Source: Planktothricoides sp. SR001 (GTDB taxonomy: Bacteria; Cyanobacteriota; Cyanobacteriia; Cyanobacteriales; Laspinemataceae). Taken from it: a stretch of DNA of 64,000 bases. Below the pieces are notes generated by a model. It was not told the origin of the DNA, made no database searches, and was given only the letters and a program-made list of their open reading frames with translations. Shown piece by piece: positions 37,199 to 47,000 of this stretch. The stretch covers positions 45,228-109,227 of the forward strand of contig NZ_LIUQ01000007.1 of assembly GCF_001276715.1 (NCBI RefSeq), in the 5' to 3' direction. The stretch's first letter is position 1. Each line of letters begins with the position of its first letter. The position numbers and the translations under genes were made by a program.

Positions 37199-37445
37199 GT
37201 CAGAGTTTTTGGTTTTTGGCAAATTACAGATATCTAGCTTAACGATCAATTAGCTTCAGAGATGTACAAGCACTACAGAAATTGGGCAACCTCATTGGCT
37301 CAATGATGATGCTTTTGTAACAAAAACTTGACAATTTTGCCCAAAAGTTATTAAATTTGCATGACACTTGTAAATTAACCGATTTTTATAGAATAAATCA
37401 ACGAAATTATCGATTTAATTGCGTTGATTTACGCGATCGGGGATT

Positions 37446-37476
37446 TTGACAAAAACCTTTATCATGGAAATATGTT
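37446..37476 (+). promoter_or_regulatory. Possible promoter of the WecG-like gene
   Basis: TTGACA (37446-37451) is followed at 19 bp by TATGTT (37471-37476). The -35 is perfect and the -10 weak. Transcripts would then cross the 34-bp palindrome at 37532-37565. Confidence 0.35.
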
Positions 37477-37531
37477 TCTAAGGTTTATGATTGGAAATAG
37501 AATAATATTTCAGGATAATTTTACTCGCTCT

Positions 37532-37565
37532 GAATAGCCCCAAAATAATTATTTTGGGGCTATTC
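37532..37565 (+). promoter_or_regulatory. Perfect 34-bp palindrome just before the wecG-like start
   Basis: GAATAGCCCCAAAATAA is immediately followed by its exact complement, ending five bases before the ATG at 37571. In RNA it forms a 15- to 17-bp hairpin that covers the ribosome-binding position, where only AGG is left exposed. It could be a translational switch, an attenuator or the terminator of an upstream transcript. Confidence 0.7.
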
Positions 37566-37570
37566 AGGCT

Positions 37571-38635
37571 ATGAATAGGGTCAATATTTTAAACTTGCCA
37601 ATTGATAATTTATCGATAGTGGAGTTATTGGAAAATTTGAAACATGGCGGTATGGTAGTAACTCCCAATGTAGATCATATCATTAAGTGGCAAAAAGATC
37701 GAGAATTTTATCAGATTTATCAAGAGGCAGACTATCGCACTTGTGATAGTCAAATTCTGATTTTTATTTCGCGGTTAATTAATCGACTCCTGAAAGAACG
37801 AGTGTCTGGGTCAGATTTATTTCCTAGATTTTATGACTATTATAAAGATGATGAAACCATGACCATATTTCTTTTGGGCGGTGGTCCGGGAGTGCCAGAA
37901 ACCGCTCAAGAAAAGATTAATCGCAAAGTGGGTCGCCAAATGGTCATTGCAGCGCATTCACCCTCTTATGGCTTTGAAAAAAATGAGGCGGAATGCGAAA
38001 AAATTATCGAGATGATTAATGAATCAGGGGCTACGGTTTTGGCGGTGGGTGTGGGCGCACCAAAACAAGAAAAATGGATCTATAAATATAAAGATCGGTT
38101 TAAGCATATTAAGGTGTTCTTGGCGATCGGGGCGACGATTGATTTTGAAGCCGGGTATGTTCAGCGATCGCCTGCTTGGATGAGTAATTTAGGGATTGAG
38201 TGGATTCATCGATTACTTTCAGACCCCAAACGGCTTTGGAAACGATATTTGATTGAAGATATCCCGTTTCTTTGGTTGATTATTAAGGAACAATTGGGTC
38301 TGTATCGCAACCCATTTGAAATTGGTGAATATTTCGGGGAATTAGTAGTTAGTAGGGGTCCAATGCTTGCGCCCCTAGGGTGGGCAAGTATTTGCCCACC
38401 CTACCACTCAGGGTGGGAAGCGATCGCGATAAAAACCTGTAGGGGCAAAGCATTCGGGCGATTAATTTTGGGTAAAAACGGAGAATGTATTACCCGAATG
38501 CTTTGCCCTGGCTTTGGGGTTGGTGGGTTTGTTAATACCAAGTTAGTAGGGTGGGCAAGTATTTGCCCACCCTACCACTGCCGGAATGCAAAGGGCGAAG
38601 CATTCCGGGATAAAATCTCTGCTTTTAAGCCATAA
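37571..38635 (+). CDS. WecG/TagA/CpsF family glycosyltransferase, repeat-extended C terminus
   Basis: The conserved part (residues ~1-258) is a GT26-type enzyme that adds ManNAc-type sugars to lipid-linked intermediates of surface polysaccharides: NILNLPIDNLSIVELLENL, VTPNVDHIIKWQKD, TIFLLGGGPGVPETAQEKIN, and VGVGAPKQEKWIYKYK. The typical end is around GLYRNPFEIGEYF. Residues ~261-354 instead translate palindromic repeats (GWASICPPYH occurs twice), so the original stop seems lost. The tail is probably unstructured. The ATG sits five bases after a perfect 34-bp palindrome. The neighbouring CDP-alcohol phosphatidyltransferase is divergent. Confidence 0.88.
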   Translation: MNRVNILNLPIDNLSIVELLENLKHGGMVVTPNVDHIIKWQKDREFYQIYQEADYRTCDSQILIFISRLINRLLKERVSGSDLFPRFYDYYKDDETMTIFLLGGGPGVPETAQEKINRKVGRQMVIAAHSPSYGFEKNEAECEKIIEMINESGATVLAVGVGAPKQEKWIYKYKDRFKHIKVFLAIGATIDFEAGYVQRSPAWMSNLGIEWIHRLLSDPKRLWKRYLIEDIPFLWLIIKEQLGLYRNPFEIGEYFGELVVSRGPMLAPLGWASICPPYHSGWEAIAIKTCRGKAFGRLILGKNGECITRMLCPGFGVGGFVNTKLVGWASICPPYHCRNAKGEAFRDKISAFKP

Positions 38636-38665
38636 CGGATCTGCCGGAATGCTTCGCCCCTACGG
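38352..38665. repeat. Cluster of palindromic elements at the wecG 3' end
   Basis: Elements seen: 38352-38404 (GTAGGGGTC...CACCCTAC, two fused palindromes), 38439-38509 (GTAGGGGCAAAGCATTCGGG...CCCGAATGCTTTGCCCT), 38546-38575 (GTAGGGTGGGCAAGTATTTG...CCCTAC) and 38583-38663 (AATGC...CGCCCCTAC, imperfect). Most of it is translated as the tail of the glycosyltransferase. Confidence 0.85.
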
Positions 38666-38695
38666 GTATGTGAACGGTATGTGGACGAAGGTGAA

Positions 38696-41308
38696 TTATT
38701 GAGATTTGGCTTCTAGAGTTTCCAGACGACTTCTCAGTTCTTGATTTTGTTTTTTCAATTGCTGTAATTCGTCACGGAGTTGTTTTAAGGCTTTATCGGA
38801 GCCAATTTTTTTCTCAACTTTGTGGATGGCTTCTTCGGCGATCCGACGGACACGACCATCTGGGGTTTGATCCGCTAAGGATTGCAAAATGCCGATCGCT
38901 TTTGGGGTTTCCATTTGTCCCAAGGCAGTGACTACCGCTACTTGAGTGAGAAAAAAGGTTTCTGCGGAGAGTTCTGATAACCGCTCTAAAATGCGTTCCA
39001 GGGCGGGGGCATTTTGGCCGGTGGAAATGGTGCCTAATGCCCGAATTGCCCCTAAGCGTAAGGGTTGAGGCACTCCGGCTTGGGTGTAGTGCAAGATAAT
39101 ATTTAGTGCTTCTTCGGAGGTTTTGAGTTCACTTAGACCAGCGATCGCGCCATTTCTAACTACCTCATTCCAACCAGCCCGTTCTTCCAGCACGGTTTTG
39201 AGTAACTTAATCACCCGGCTTTCTTTGGGTTTTTCGTCTAATTTGGCGGCGGCAATTGACCCAATGGCTTTGTTAGCGGCGGCTTCCACATAGTAGCTGG
39301 GATCGCCCTTTTCTACTAAAGGTTTCAGGGCTTTATAACTTTCAGCGGTTTTAATGGTGCCTAAAGCTTCCACCACCGCTCGCCGCACCCAGGGATTTTC
39401 ATCTTTTAACCCTTCCACTAGGGCATCAAAGGCTTGATCCAGTTTAATTTTGCCGAGATTTTTAGCCACTTCCAGGCGCACCCCCCAGAATGGCTCCTGT
39501 TTGAGGGCTTCTGCCAAAGCTTTTACTGCTTCTAAGTTGCCCCCATTTTTTTTCGGGCCGACGGCGAGGGCTTCAGCGGCATAGATCCGAGAAATAGGGT
39601 CTGGATCTAATTTCAATTGTTCTTTAAGTTCCGCCACCGGATAGTCTAATTGAACGGTTTTGAGATAGTGATTTCCGGCATCAAAACTAATAAATCGGGG
39701 TTTTTCTGGCAAGGGGAAATAAAAACTCTGTTCCCGTTCGTGGATCCGCACCGTAAAGGTGGTGAGTTTTACGCCTTCGGTTTCATGGACATACCCAAAG
39801 GCAATGGGAATTTTTAGGTCAAATAATTCTTTATGAGGATGGGGATTTTTTTTGTCGCTTTTCACCTGAGTTTGGGTGACGGTGATTTTGGCAAAAGAAT
39901 TATTGTTATCCCAAGAATAGGAAACTCTATATTCAGGATGTCCACCCCGATAGACATATTGATCGAATAAGAATAGTAGATTCCGTCCGGTGGCTTTTTC
40001 GATCGCCCGTAATAGGTCAATGGTTTCTACGGTTTTGTGAGCATTGTCTTGGACAAAGGTGGCGATCGCTTTAAAAAATAACTCGTCCCCTAACTCTGCC
40101 CGAATCATGTGATAAACACAACCGCCTTTCTCATAAAGGTGGCGATCGTAAAGTTCAATTGCTTCCCGATAAACATGGGTGACAATTGGCCGCCGATAGC
40201 GATTTTTATCTTCACTAAAATAGTTGCGGGCTTCAATTAAACGATAGTAAGCTGCCGCATCAGCCCCATATTCATGGTCAGTCCAGAGAACTTCAGAATA
40301 AGTAGCCATGCCTTCTTTTAACCAGGCATGAGACCAATGTTTAATTACCACTAAATCCCCAAACCATTGATGGGCTAATTCGTGGGCAACTAAAGTTTCC
40401 GTGCGCTGGTCATCTAAGGCAGCCCGTTCGTCTAATAAGCAGCGATCGGTCAGCAGGGTGGTTGAGGTATTTTCCATCCCGCCAAAGATAAAATCTGCCA
40501 CACAAACTTGGGCATATTTAGGATAAGGATAAGCATAGCCAAAAATTTGGCTAAAAAATGAAATCATATGCGGCGTTTTGCCCATGCTGCGCCGCGCATC
40601 TTCTTGACGGTTTTTCTCTACATAATAGGTGACAGGTTTTCCTTGCCACTCGTCTTGAATTTCCGCAAAATCCCCTACCGCCAAAGTCATCAAATAAGTC
40701 GGATGAACTTCTTTTTGATACCAGTGATAAATTTTAGATTCACCTTCTTCTTTAACGGCAATCAGTTCACCGTTAGAAATGGCCATGAATTGCTTCGGAA
40801 CTTTGATTTTTATTTCTGAAGTGGCGAGTTGTCCTGGGTAGTCAAAACAGGGAAACCAAAACCGCGAGTCTTCATCTTCCCCTTGGGTCCAAACTTGCAC
40901 GGGTTTATAGGGATCGTGGCGATCGTGGCCGACAAAATATATGCCCCGTTGGGGTTTTTCTACGCTGTAGGCGATCGCGATCGTGAAAGGGTGGTCTACT
41001 TTGGTGGGTTCATTGAGCTTAATATTTAGTTGTTCCCCATCATAAGCAAAGGATAGTTTCTTTTTGTCTACCTTGACGGATTTAATATTCAGGCTGACCG
41101 CATCCAAAGTTAAGGATTGAATGCCATTGCGGACGGGTTTTAGGCGAATACTACAAGTGCCTTCATAGCTTTGCTGGGGAATATTTAGGGCTAAATTTAA
41201 GGCAATATGCTCAACTTGACCGGGCCGATCTGGGTTGTAGTGGGGTTTTGCCCCTGGTAACTCAAAGGATCGGGGATCGTCGTGGTCATCAAAGTAAAAT
41301 TGCAACAT
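38696..41308 (-). CDS. M1 family aminopeptidase with C-terminal HEAT repeats
   Basis: 870 residues from ATG 41308 (MLQFYFDDHDD). The exopeptidase motif reads FGGMENTSTT and the zinc site HELAHQWFGD, with the third ligand E in WLKEGMATYSEVLW; all catalytic residues are present. Residues ~560-830 are HEAT-type repeats (NPWVRRAVVEALGTIK, VRNGAIAGLSELKTSEEAL), and the last ~35 residues form a coiled coil (LKQLRDELQQLKKQNQELRS). It removes N-terminal residues from peptides, probably in the cytoplasm as no signal is seen. M1 peptidases with HEAT tails are common in cyanobacteria. The gene lies alone, convergent with the WecG-like gene. Confidence 0.94.
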   Translation of the reverse strand: MLQFYFDDHDDPRSFELPGAKPHYNPDRPGQVEHIALNLALNIPQQSYEGTCSIRLKPVRNGIQSLTLDAVSLNIKSVKVDKKKLSFAYDGEQLNIKLNEPTKVDHPFTIAIAYSVEKPQRGIYFVGHDRHDPYKPVQVWTQGEDEDSRFWFPCFDYPGQLATSEIKIKVPKQFMAISNGELIAVKEEGESKIYHWYQKEVHPTYLMTLAVGDFAEIQDEWQGKPVTYYVEKNRQEDARRSMGKTPHMISFFSQIFGYAYPYPKYAQVCVADFIFGGMENTSTTLLTDRCLLDERAALDDQRTETLVAHELAHQWFGDLVVIKHWSHAWLKEGMATYSEVLWTDHEYGADAAAYYRLIEARNYFSEDKNRYRRPIVTHVYREAIELYDRHLYEKGGCVYHMIRAELGDELFFKAIATFVQDNAHKTVETIDLLRAIEKATGRNLLFLFDQYVYRGGHPEYRVSYSWDNNNSFAKITVTQTQVKSDKKNPHPHKELFDLKIPIAFGYVHETEGVKLTTFTVRIHEREQSFYFPLPEKPRFISFDAGNHYLKTVQLDYPVAELKEQLKLDPDPISRIYAAEALAVGPKKNGGNLEAVKALAEALKQEPFWGVRLEVAKNLGKIKLDQAFDALVEGLKDENPWVRRAVVEALGTIKTAESYKALKPLVEKGDPSYYVEAAANKAIGSIAAAKLDEKPKESRVIKLLKTVLEERAGWNEVVRNGAIAGLSELKTSEEALNIILHYTQAGVPQPLRLGAIRALGTISTGQNAPALERILERLSELSAETFFLTQVAVVTALGQMETPKAIGILQSLADQTPDGRVRRIAEEAIHKVEKKIGSDKALKQLRDELQQLKKQNQELRSRLETLEAKSQ

Positions 41309-41530
41309 GGTCAAAATAGTGAATCTCTAAGACTGAAAAGTGAAAGTGTCTAGGTACGCTATCTAAGCTACTGATTTTAGATTAGCGCTTCAGTGGGCTG
41401 CCTTGGTAAAATCTTGCGTAGATGTACGGATCGGCCAGAGAAAGGAACAGGCGATCGCTCGATCGCCTGATTAAGGGAAAATTTATACATTTAAGTCTAA
41501 TAATAGGTCTAATAAATTTCCAAGGTTGAT

Positions 41531-42493
41531 ATGAGTTATGTTCTAGGAATTGATGGCGGTGGGACTAAGACCATTTGCGTGCTGATTAACTCAGCGGGGG
41601 AAGTTTGCGGACGCGGAGAGGCGGGGCCTTCTAATTATCAAACCGTGGGACTGGATGCTGCCGGTCAGTCGATCGCGATCGCCATTAAACGGGCGGTTCC
41701 CCCAGAGATGGATTTTGCCGATATCGCAGCCATTGGTTTGGGGTTAGCGGGAGTCGGTCGTCCCGAAGATCAAGTGGTGGTTCATAGTGTGGTGCAGCAG
41801 TTGCCCTACAGAAACGATGACCCGGTTCAGTTAGCCCTGCCCCCCGAATGCGTGTATGTCAGTCACGATTGCGCGATCGCCCTCGCTGGGGGCACCCATC
41901 AGAATGTGGGCATTGTCGCCGTAGCTGGGACTGGTTCCATTGCTTACGGACGCAACCACGAGGGTGTCACCGGACGAGTCGGCGGCTGGGGTTATCTTTT
42001 AGGGGACGAAGGCAGTGGTTATGATATTGCCATCCAAGGGTTGCGAGCAGTGATGCGGGCATTTGATGGTCGTCAGCAACCGACTCGTTTGACCACGGAT
42101 TTGATGCAGCAGCTAGAATTAAAGACCGTAGAAGATTTGATTGCTATTGTCTACCGAGGCAACTGGAAGCCTAAAGATATTGCTGCATTAGCGCCGTGGG
42201 TGAATGCGGCAGCAGTGGCGGGGGATCCGGTGGCGAATCAAATTATCGATCGCGCCGTGGCCGAATTGGTTTCGATGACCGAGATTTTATGTGAGTCCTT
42301 GTTTAAGGATAGCTCCTTTGAAATCGTGACAATGGGCGGCGTTTGGGCCGGAACCGCGAAAATTCGCGATCGCTTTGAGCAAGAAATTACCCGCCAATAT
42401 CCCCAGGCTAAAATTATTTGGCCGCTCCATGAACCGGCTTATGGCGCGGGAATATTAGCCTGGGAGCAAATTATATCGTGCCACAATAATTAA
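41531..42493 (+). CDS. BadF/BcrA-type ATPase, N-acetylglucosamine kinase-like
   Basis: 320 residues with the ASKHA-fold phosphate-1 motif GIDGGGTKTICVLI, a phosphate-2 region VAGTGSIAYGR and GGWGYLLGDEGSGYDIA, which is typical of N-acetylglucosamine/N-acetylmuramate kinases. The C-terminal adenosine motif appears as EIVTMGGVWAGTAKI. It probably phosphorylates an amino sugar released by cell-wall turnover. The Cys cluster of the related acyl-CoA reductase activators (BadF) is absent, which argues for a sugar kinase. The ATG at 41531 follows CAAGGTTGAT (AGG 8 bases upstream). No operon partner. Confidence 0.9.
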   Translation: MSYVLGIDGGGTKTICVLINSAGEVCGRGEAGPSNYQTVGLDAAGQSIAIAIKRAVPPEMDFADIAAIGLGLAGVGRPEDQVVVHSVVQQLPYRNDDPVQLALPPECVYVSHDCAIALAGGTHQNVGIVAVAGTGSIAYGRNHEGVTGRVGGWGYLLGDEGSGYDIAIQGLRAVMRAFDGRQQPTRLTTDLMQQLELKTVEDLIAIVYRGNWKPKDIAALAPWVNAAAVAGDPVANQIIDRAVAELVSMTEILCESLFKDSSFEIVTMGGVWAGTAKIRDRFEQEITRQYPQAKIIWPLHEPAYGAGILAWEQIISCHNN

Positions 42494-42773
42494 TCGTTAA
42501 TTAATCGTCAATTAATCGTTAATTAAGGGTTGCTTCTACCAGGAATCGCGGAAATATCGAAGACAATTTTAGCTGCTCCCTCACACTATCTGCGATCGAC
42601 CGCGTTTCACTCCGTTTAACTTTTAATTTGAAGTGGCGTTTTTTGATTGATAAAAGAACGTTTGTTTCTGATGTTTGTCAGTGTTTTTTCTGGTTTTTCT
42701 ATTTTTTCTTAATTAAGGTAAACAAGCGATCGCCGTTTTGATTTATCTTGACTATTTTTGGACTATTTTTGGA

Positions 42774-43259
42774 CTATTTTTGTCGGGCATAGCGTCCCAT
42801 AAGCTCAGTTTCCGCTAAAATATGACCTGCCATTGCTGTTAATAACTTCGCTTGGGTGGCACCGGGTTTTAAGCCCAACTTTCGATCCAAAGCATAAAGC
42901 TTAAAAAAATATCGATGAGTGCCACTGGGAGGACAAGGGCCACCATACCCCAAACTGCCAAAATCATTGATACCGTGAATTCCTCCATTCTCCAGGGTAG
43001 CGGTGGGTGGCACCGACTCTACTAACTCACGAGTGGTGGCAGGCAAATCGTACAGAACCCAGTGAACCCAAGTTTTCCCAGGGGCATCTGGGTCATCACA
43101 AATTAGGGCAAAACTTTGAGTTCCTGCCGGTGGTTCATCCCAAATCAAAGCCGGAGAAATATCTTGGGGATTCGCGAGAGCGGATCCCTTATGGGAATCG
43201 CAAGTGTGGATCGGTGGAATTAAACCGTTGGCTGAAAATGCCGAACTTTCAAGTTTCAT
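42774..43259 (-). CDS. YbhB/YbcL family PEBP (Raf kinase inhibitor-like) protein
   Basis: 161 residues. The PEBP ligand-pocket motifs are seen: DISPALIWDEPPAGTQSFAL, CDDPDAPGKTWVHWVLYDLP and GPCPPSGTHRYFFKLYALD. The bacterial role is not established. An insert of about 11 residues (SHKGSALANPQ, 43164-43196) separates HTCD from DISPALIW, where related proteins read a short CDGxDISP; it derives from a GATTCCC...GGGAT palindrome. The loop position makes a functional protein plausible. The ATG at 43259 is preceded by GGGAAAACACT, a modest ribosome site. Confidence 0.92.
   Translation of the reverse strand: MKLESSAFSANGLIPPIHTCDSHKGSALANPQDISPALIWDEPPAGTQSFALICDDPDAPGKTWVHWVLYDLPATTRELVESVPPTATLENGGIHGINDFGSLGYGGPCPPSGTHRYFFKLYALDRKLGLKPGATQAKLLTAMAGHILAETELMGRYARQK
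43164..43196. repeat. 33-bp palindrome-derived insert inside the PEBP gene
   Basis: Read on the minus strand with the preceding codon, it opens GATTCCCATAAGGGATCC, in which ATTCCC pairs with GGGAT. It opens like the insert in cobL (13637-13660). Confidence 0.6.
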
Positions 43260-44009
43260 AGTGTTTTCCCTCAGTCATGTTTTCCTAGGGACATCTTTCC
43301 CTATTATATCCTAAATTTTAGCTAAAAATTGGCCACTATTATATTTTTACTTTTTCTTAATTTTTGATGATTTTAAGTCTCTATGGTGAAAAATTTTGCC
43401 GCCCAAGGTCAATCATTCATGGCGTTTATGGTCAACTTACCGAATCTTGCGGAAAAATGGGCAGCCTAGAGGACAATTTTACCCAGATGAAAACATCAAT
43501 ATCAGTCAGATTTGCGGTACGGATTCCCCAGGAGATAAATTTAATAGACAAGAGGGCAAAATTATCATCGCTCCGAGTGGCGCTGCCAAGGGGGTTTAGG
43601 GGGGGATTGCTCCTGAATTATGCCAGGAGTGTCTAATTTGATGCCCAGTCAACTTGACAACTCGGTAAATAGAATTACAATATGAAAAAAAATCATCGGG
43701 TGGGGGCGAAGCATACTCTTCGAGAAGGCTTCGCCTAAGGGCAGTTAATTATCCCTTGTAACAGTTAAGGCAATTACCCGAATGCTTCGCCCGTTTATTT
43801 CAGATTACCAAAAGAGTCACCTTGCCACGGGACATTTATAGCTGAGGCGATCGCGGATGATGCTCGGAAAAGCTGTTTTGCTAACTATCAAATTAGGCTG
43901 GCAAAGAGCGCGAACGCGCAGGAGCTTTGCGGAGCAATATCGCCGATAAGTTTTTCCGGCTTTTGATAGTAAAATTTTATCGCCATACAACAATCACATA
44001 GTCAACTAT
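43260..44009. other. Long intergenic region, no recognised gene
   Basis: A short plus-strand frame at 43364-43636 has no family features and weak codon structure; I do not call it. A palindromic element lies at 43700-43792, and a TGCGGAGCAATATCGCC-type GC-rich repeat at 43905-43945. The last 60 bp should carry the promoter of the following gene; no clear boxes are seen. Confidence 0.6.
43700..43792. repeat. Long palindromic element GGGGGCGAAGC...GCTTCGCCC
   Basis: The ends GGGGCGAAGCAT and ACCCGAATGCTTCGCCC match the outer words of the elements at 5021-5231 and 55202-55353. An inner inverted pair (CTTCGAGAAGGCTTCGCC) is added. Confidence 0.75.
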
Positions 44010-47000
44010 ATGCAGAACCGCCTATTTAAACCCAGAGAAAGCAGTATAAATCAGAAAAATCGACTGCTGATTCTGTTTCTGTCGATCGCCGCATCGATTA
44101 TGACCCTGAATGGTCTGGGTTTTACCGTGGGTAGTTCTTTATTCTTAACTCATGCTGGCCCAGAAAATCTGCCTTTTTCCTACATTTTGATGGGTGTATT
44201 ATCCATTCCTATTTATGGCTGGTTTTCTCAAGTGGTTGACCGTTTTAACCGGGCGCAGTTATTTCGCTATATGCTGCTGTTTACAATGGTATTTTCATTG
44301 CTGCTGCGCTTCTTGCTGAATGCGGGGGTTGGGGCAGAAGTTGGAGGTTTGTCTCTGTACTATGTGATGTTTATTGGCTTTTATTTCCAGTGGGAAATGC
44401 ACACGGATATTTTATTTCCCAGCTTAGTCTCTGACTATTTTAATACTCTGGATTATAAACGTTATGCCAGTTTTTTGGCGATGGCGATGGCCGCTGGGGG
44501 ATTGATCGGTGGGGGAATGACCAGTTTGCTGGCAAAATATTTCAGCACCGAGGATATCTTGTTGGCTGTTCCGGTGGTCTGCGCGATCGCGATCGCTCAA
44601 CTCGCTTATCTGGACAATTCCTTTCAGCAGTTCAATTTTTTTTTAGGGGGGGGAAATAAATATAAAGATACCCAGGGAGGATTTCTGGCTGAGTTAAAAA
44701 CCTTTCCCAATTTAGTTAAACGCTATCCCATCATTATTTATTTAGCCACCAGTGCCTTTTTGGTGATTATCCTCGCCACGATTTCGGAGTTTCAGTTTTT
44801 CAGCATTTACTCTACTTCATTTCCTGACGAGCAAAAACTCACCGCTTTTATGGGTCAGATGCGGATTATTAATAATCTGGTGCAGTTTTTGGTGCTCTAC
44901 TTTTTTACTCAGCCATTAGTCCAACGTCTGGGAGTCGGGCCAATGAATTTAGCTTATCCCCTGACAACGGTATTATCTTTTTTGGGATTAGCGATTAATT
45001 TTCGTTTACCGGCGGCGATCGCCTCTCATGTCAACAAAGAACCCCTGGAATTTAGCATCAACAAGCCGATCTATACCTTAAATTACAACGCGGTCCCCTA
45101 CCGTTTTGTGGGCAGAATTCGCGCCCTCAACGAAGGGTTATTTAGTGGCATGGGTCTGAGTTTTGCCGGGGGACTGCTTTGGATCTGCCAATCATTGCTC
45201 AACCCATTCCAAATCACCGTGCTGGGTCTTACCCTCAGTGGCTTATTTCTGGGGGTGCGCTACCAACTGGGCAAGAGTTATTTACAGTCTTTATTGACCT
45301 TGCTACGTTCAGAATCGATCAAACTCGACGATCTCGGAGATGGACTGACGCAGTTACCGGCGAAGTATTTATCAGAAGTCCGCGAACTGCTCAGTAGTCC
45401 TCATTTTGACCGAAGGATTTTAGGGTTAGAATTAGCCAGTCGCTTAGATAATCCCAGCCAAGTATTAGAACAAGTGGATGAGTTGATCTCTCAAGGAGAT
45501 GCGATCGCCCGACGAGCGATCGTCAAATTCCTCAGTGTCCGGCACCCAGATATTAGCCGTTACCTAGGCAGTCTGCTCACCTGCGATAATTTTCCCTTGC
45601 AACTTATTGCCCTAGAAGCCTTAATCGCCAGTCAGCAATCTTTAACTAACAGCGAAATCCGCCGCATTTTGCGGAATACTCCCCTCAAAACTATTGCCAC
45701 GATCTCTGAAGCCAACCACAGCCCGCAATCAGAAAACCAACTCCGCCAAGTCCTGCGGGAAAAATCCCAAATTCAAGCCTTGGTTTGTTTAGCCGCCACG
45801 GTTCAAAACCTAGAAAGGGGCGGCAACCAGAATCCTGAAATTCAAGCGGTCTGCGAACGGGTTTGGGGGTCAAAACTCGATAGCTTAACTCAAATCACGG
45901 TGATTCGGGCAATTAGAAGCACCAAAAATCGAGCTTTGATTCCGTTACTGATTCAAATTATCAAAGATGCCAGCGATGGAGTGAAACGGGACGGCTTGGA
46001 AGTTTTGTCTGAATTGGCATTGCCAGAAGATACCTACCTAGCGGATTTGGCGGTGCAGCAATTAAATAGTCGCAATAGTTTAGTGCAGGCAGCAGCTTTT
46101 AATCTTTTAGGGGTGCTGCATTCTCCCCAAGCGATCGATCAGGTGGTGACGGGTTTAAAACATCGCAATTTGGCGGTCAGACTACAAGCCGCTGAAGCCC
46201 TGGCGAGGTATGGGGAAGCCAGCTTACCTTTGGCACAGGATTTGTTGCAGTCACCGCGATTAGAAGTGGTGGAAGCGGCTATTTCCGCGATCGCCAAAGT
46301 GGGGACTACCCATGCGGAAGATATCCTCTATGAGTATTTCAAGTCAGATTATCGTCTGGTGGGTCGCACGATTCAATGGCAGCAGTCTAACCAAAATCTA
46401 AGGGGCAACCCCAATCTTACTGGTCAACCCTTGGAGATTGCCATTAAAGATTACCACCACCGACTCACCCATCGGGTACTCTATGTGCTTTCTTGTCTCG
46501 ACCATTCGGGAACTTTCAGTTATGTGCGGCAAATCCTCCATAAAACCGATGTGCGGGCTAAAGCCGCCGCCGTAGAAGCCTTAGCCTCTGGGCGACATCG
46601 CCGCTTTGTCCTGCCGATTATTCCCTTATTAGAACAACTGGATACAGAAGAACCGAAGCCAGTAAAATCCCCAGGAATTAGCGATCAGGGCGTAAGGCTT
46701 ACGCCCCTACACTGGCTGGAAATCCTCAAATCAGGCGATCGCTGGATTATGATTGGCGCTTTATTAATGGCCAACCCAGAATTTATTGTCCAGAACCTAC
46801 CGGATATCCAGCAGCAGGATACATTTAGCGATTCTTTAGTCCAAGATGTCCTCGGTTATGTCACCTCTGCACCCCAACCACCGGAAGCGGCCATTGATTT
46901 TTTCATCAATCGAGTTTTATTTCTCAAGACTGTTCTGTTGTTTAGTCGCCTTTTCCTGGACGAACTGTTACTGATTCACCGATCTTTGACCAGAGAAGAA

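Noticed and set aside
43364-43636. 90-residue plus-strand frame before the HEAT/cNMP gene
   Set aside because: No family features, several competing frames and no ribosome site. It could be a decayed gene, but nothing identifies it.
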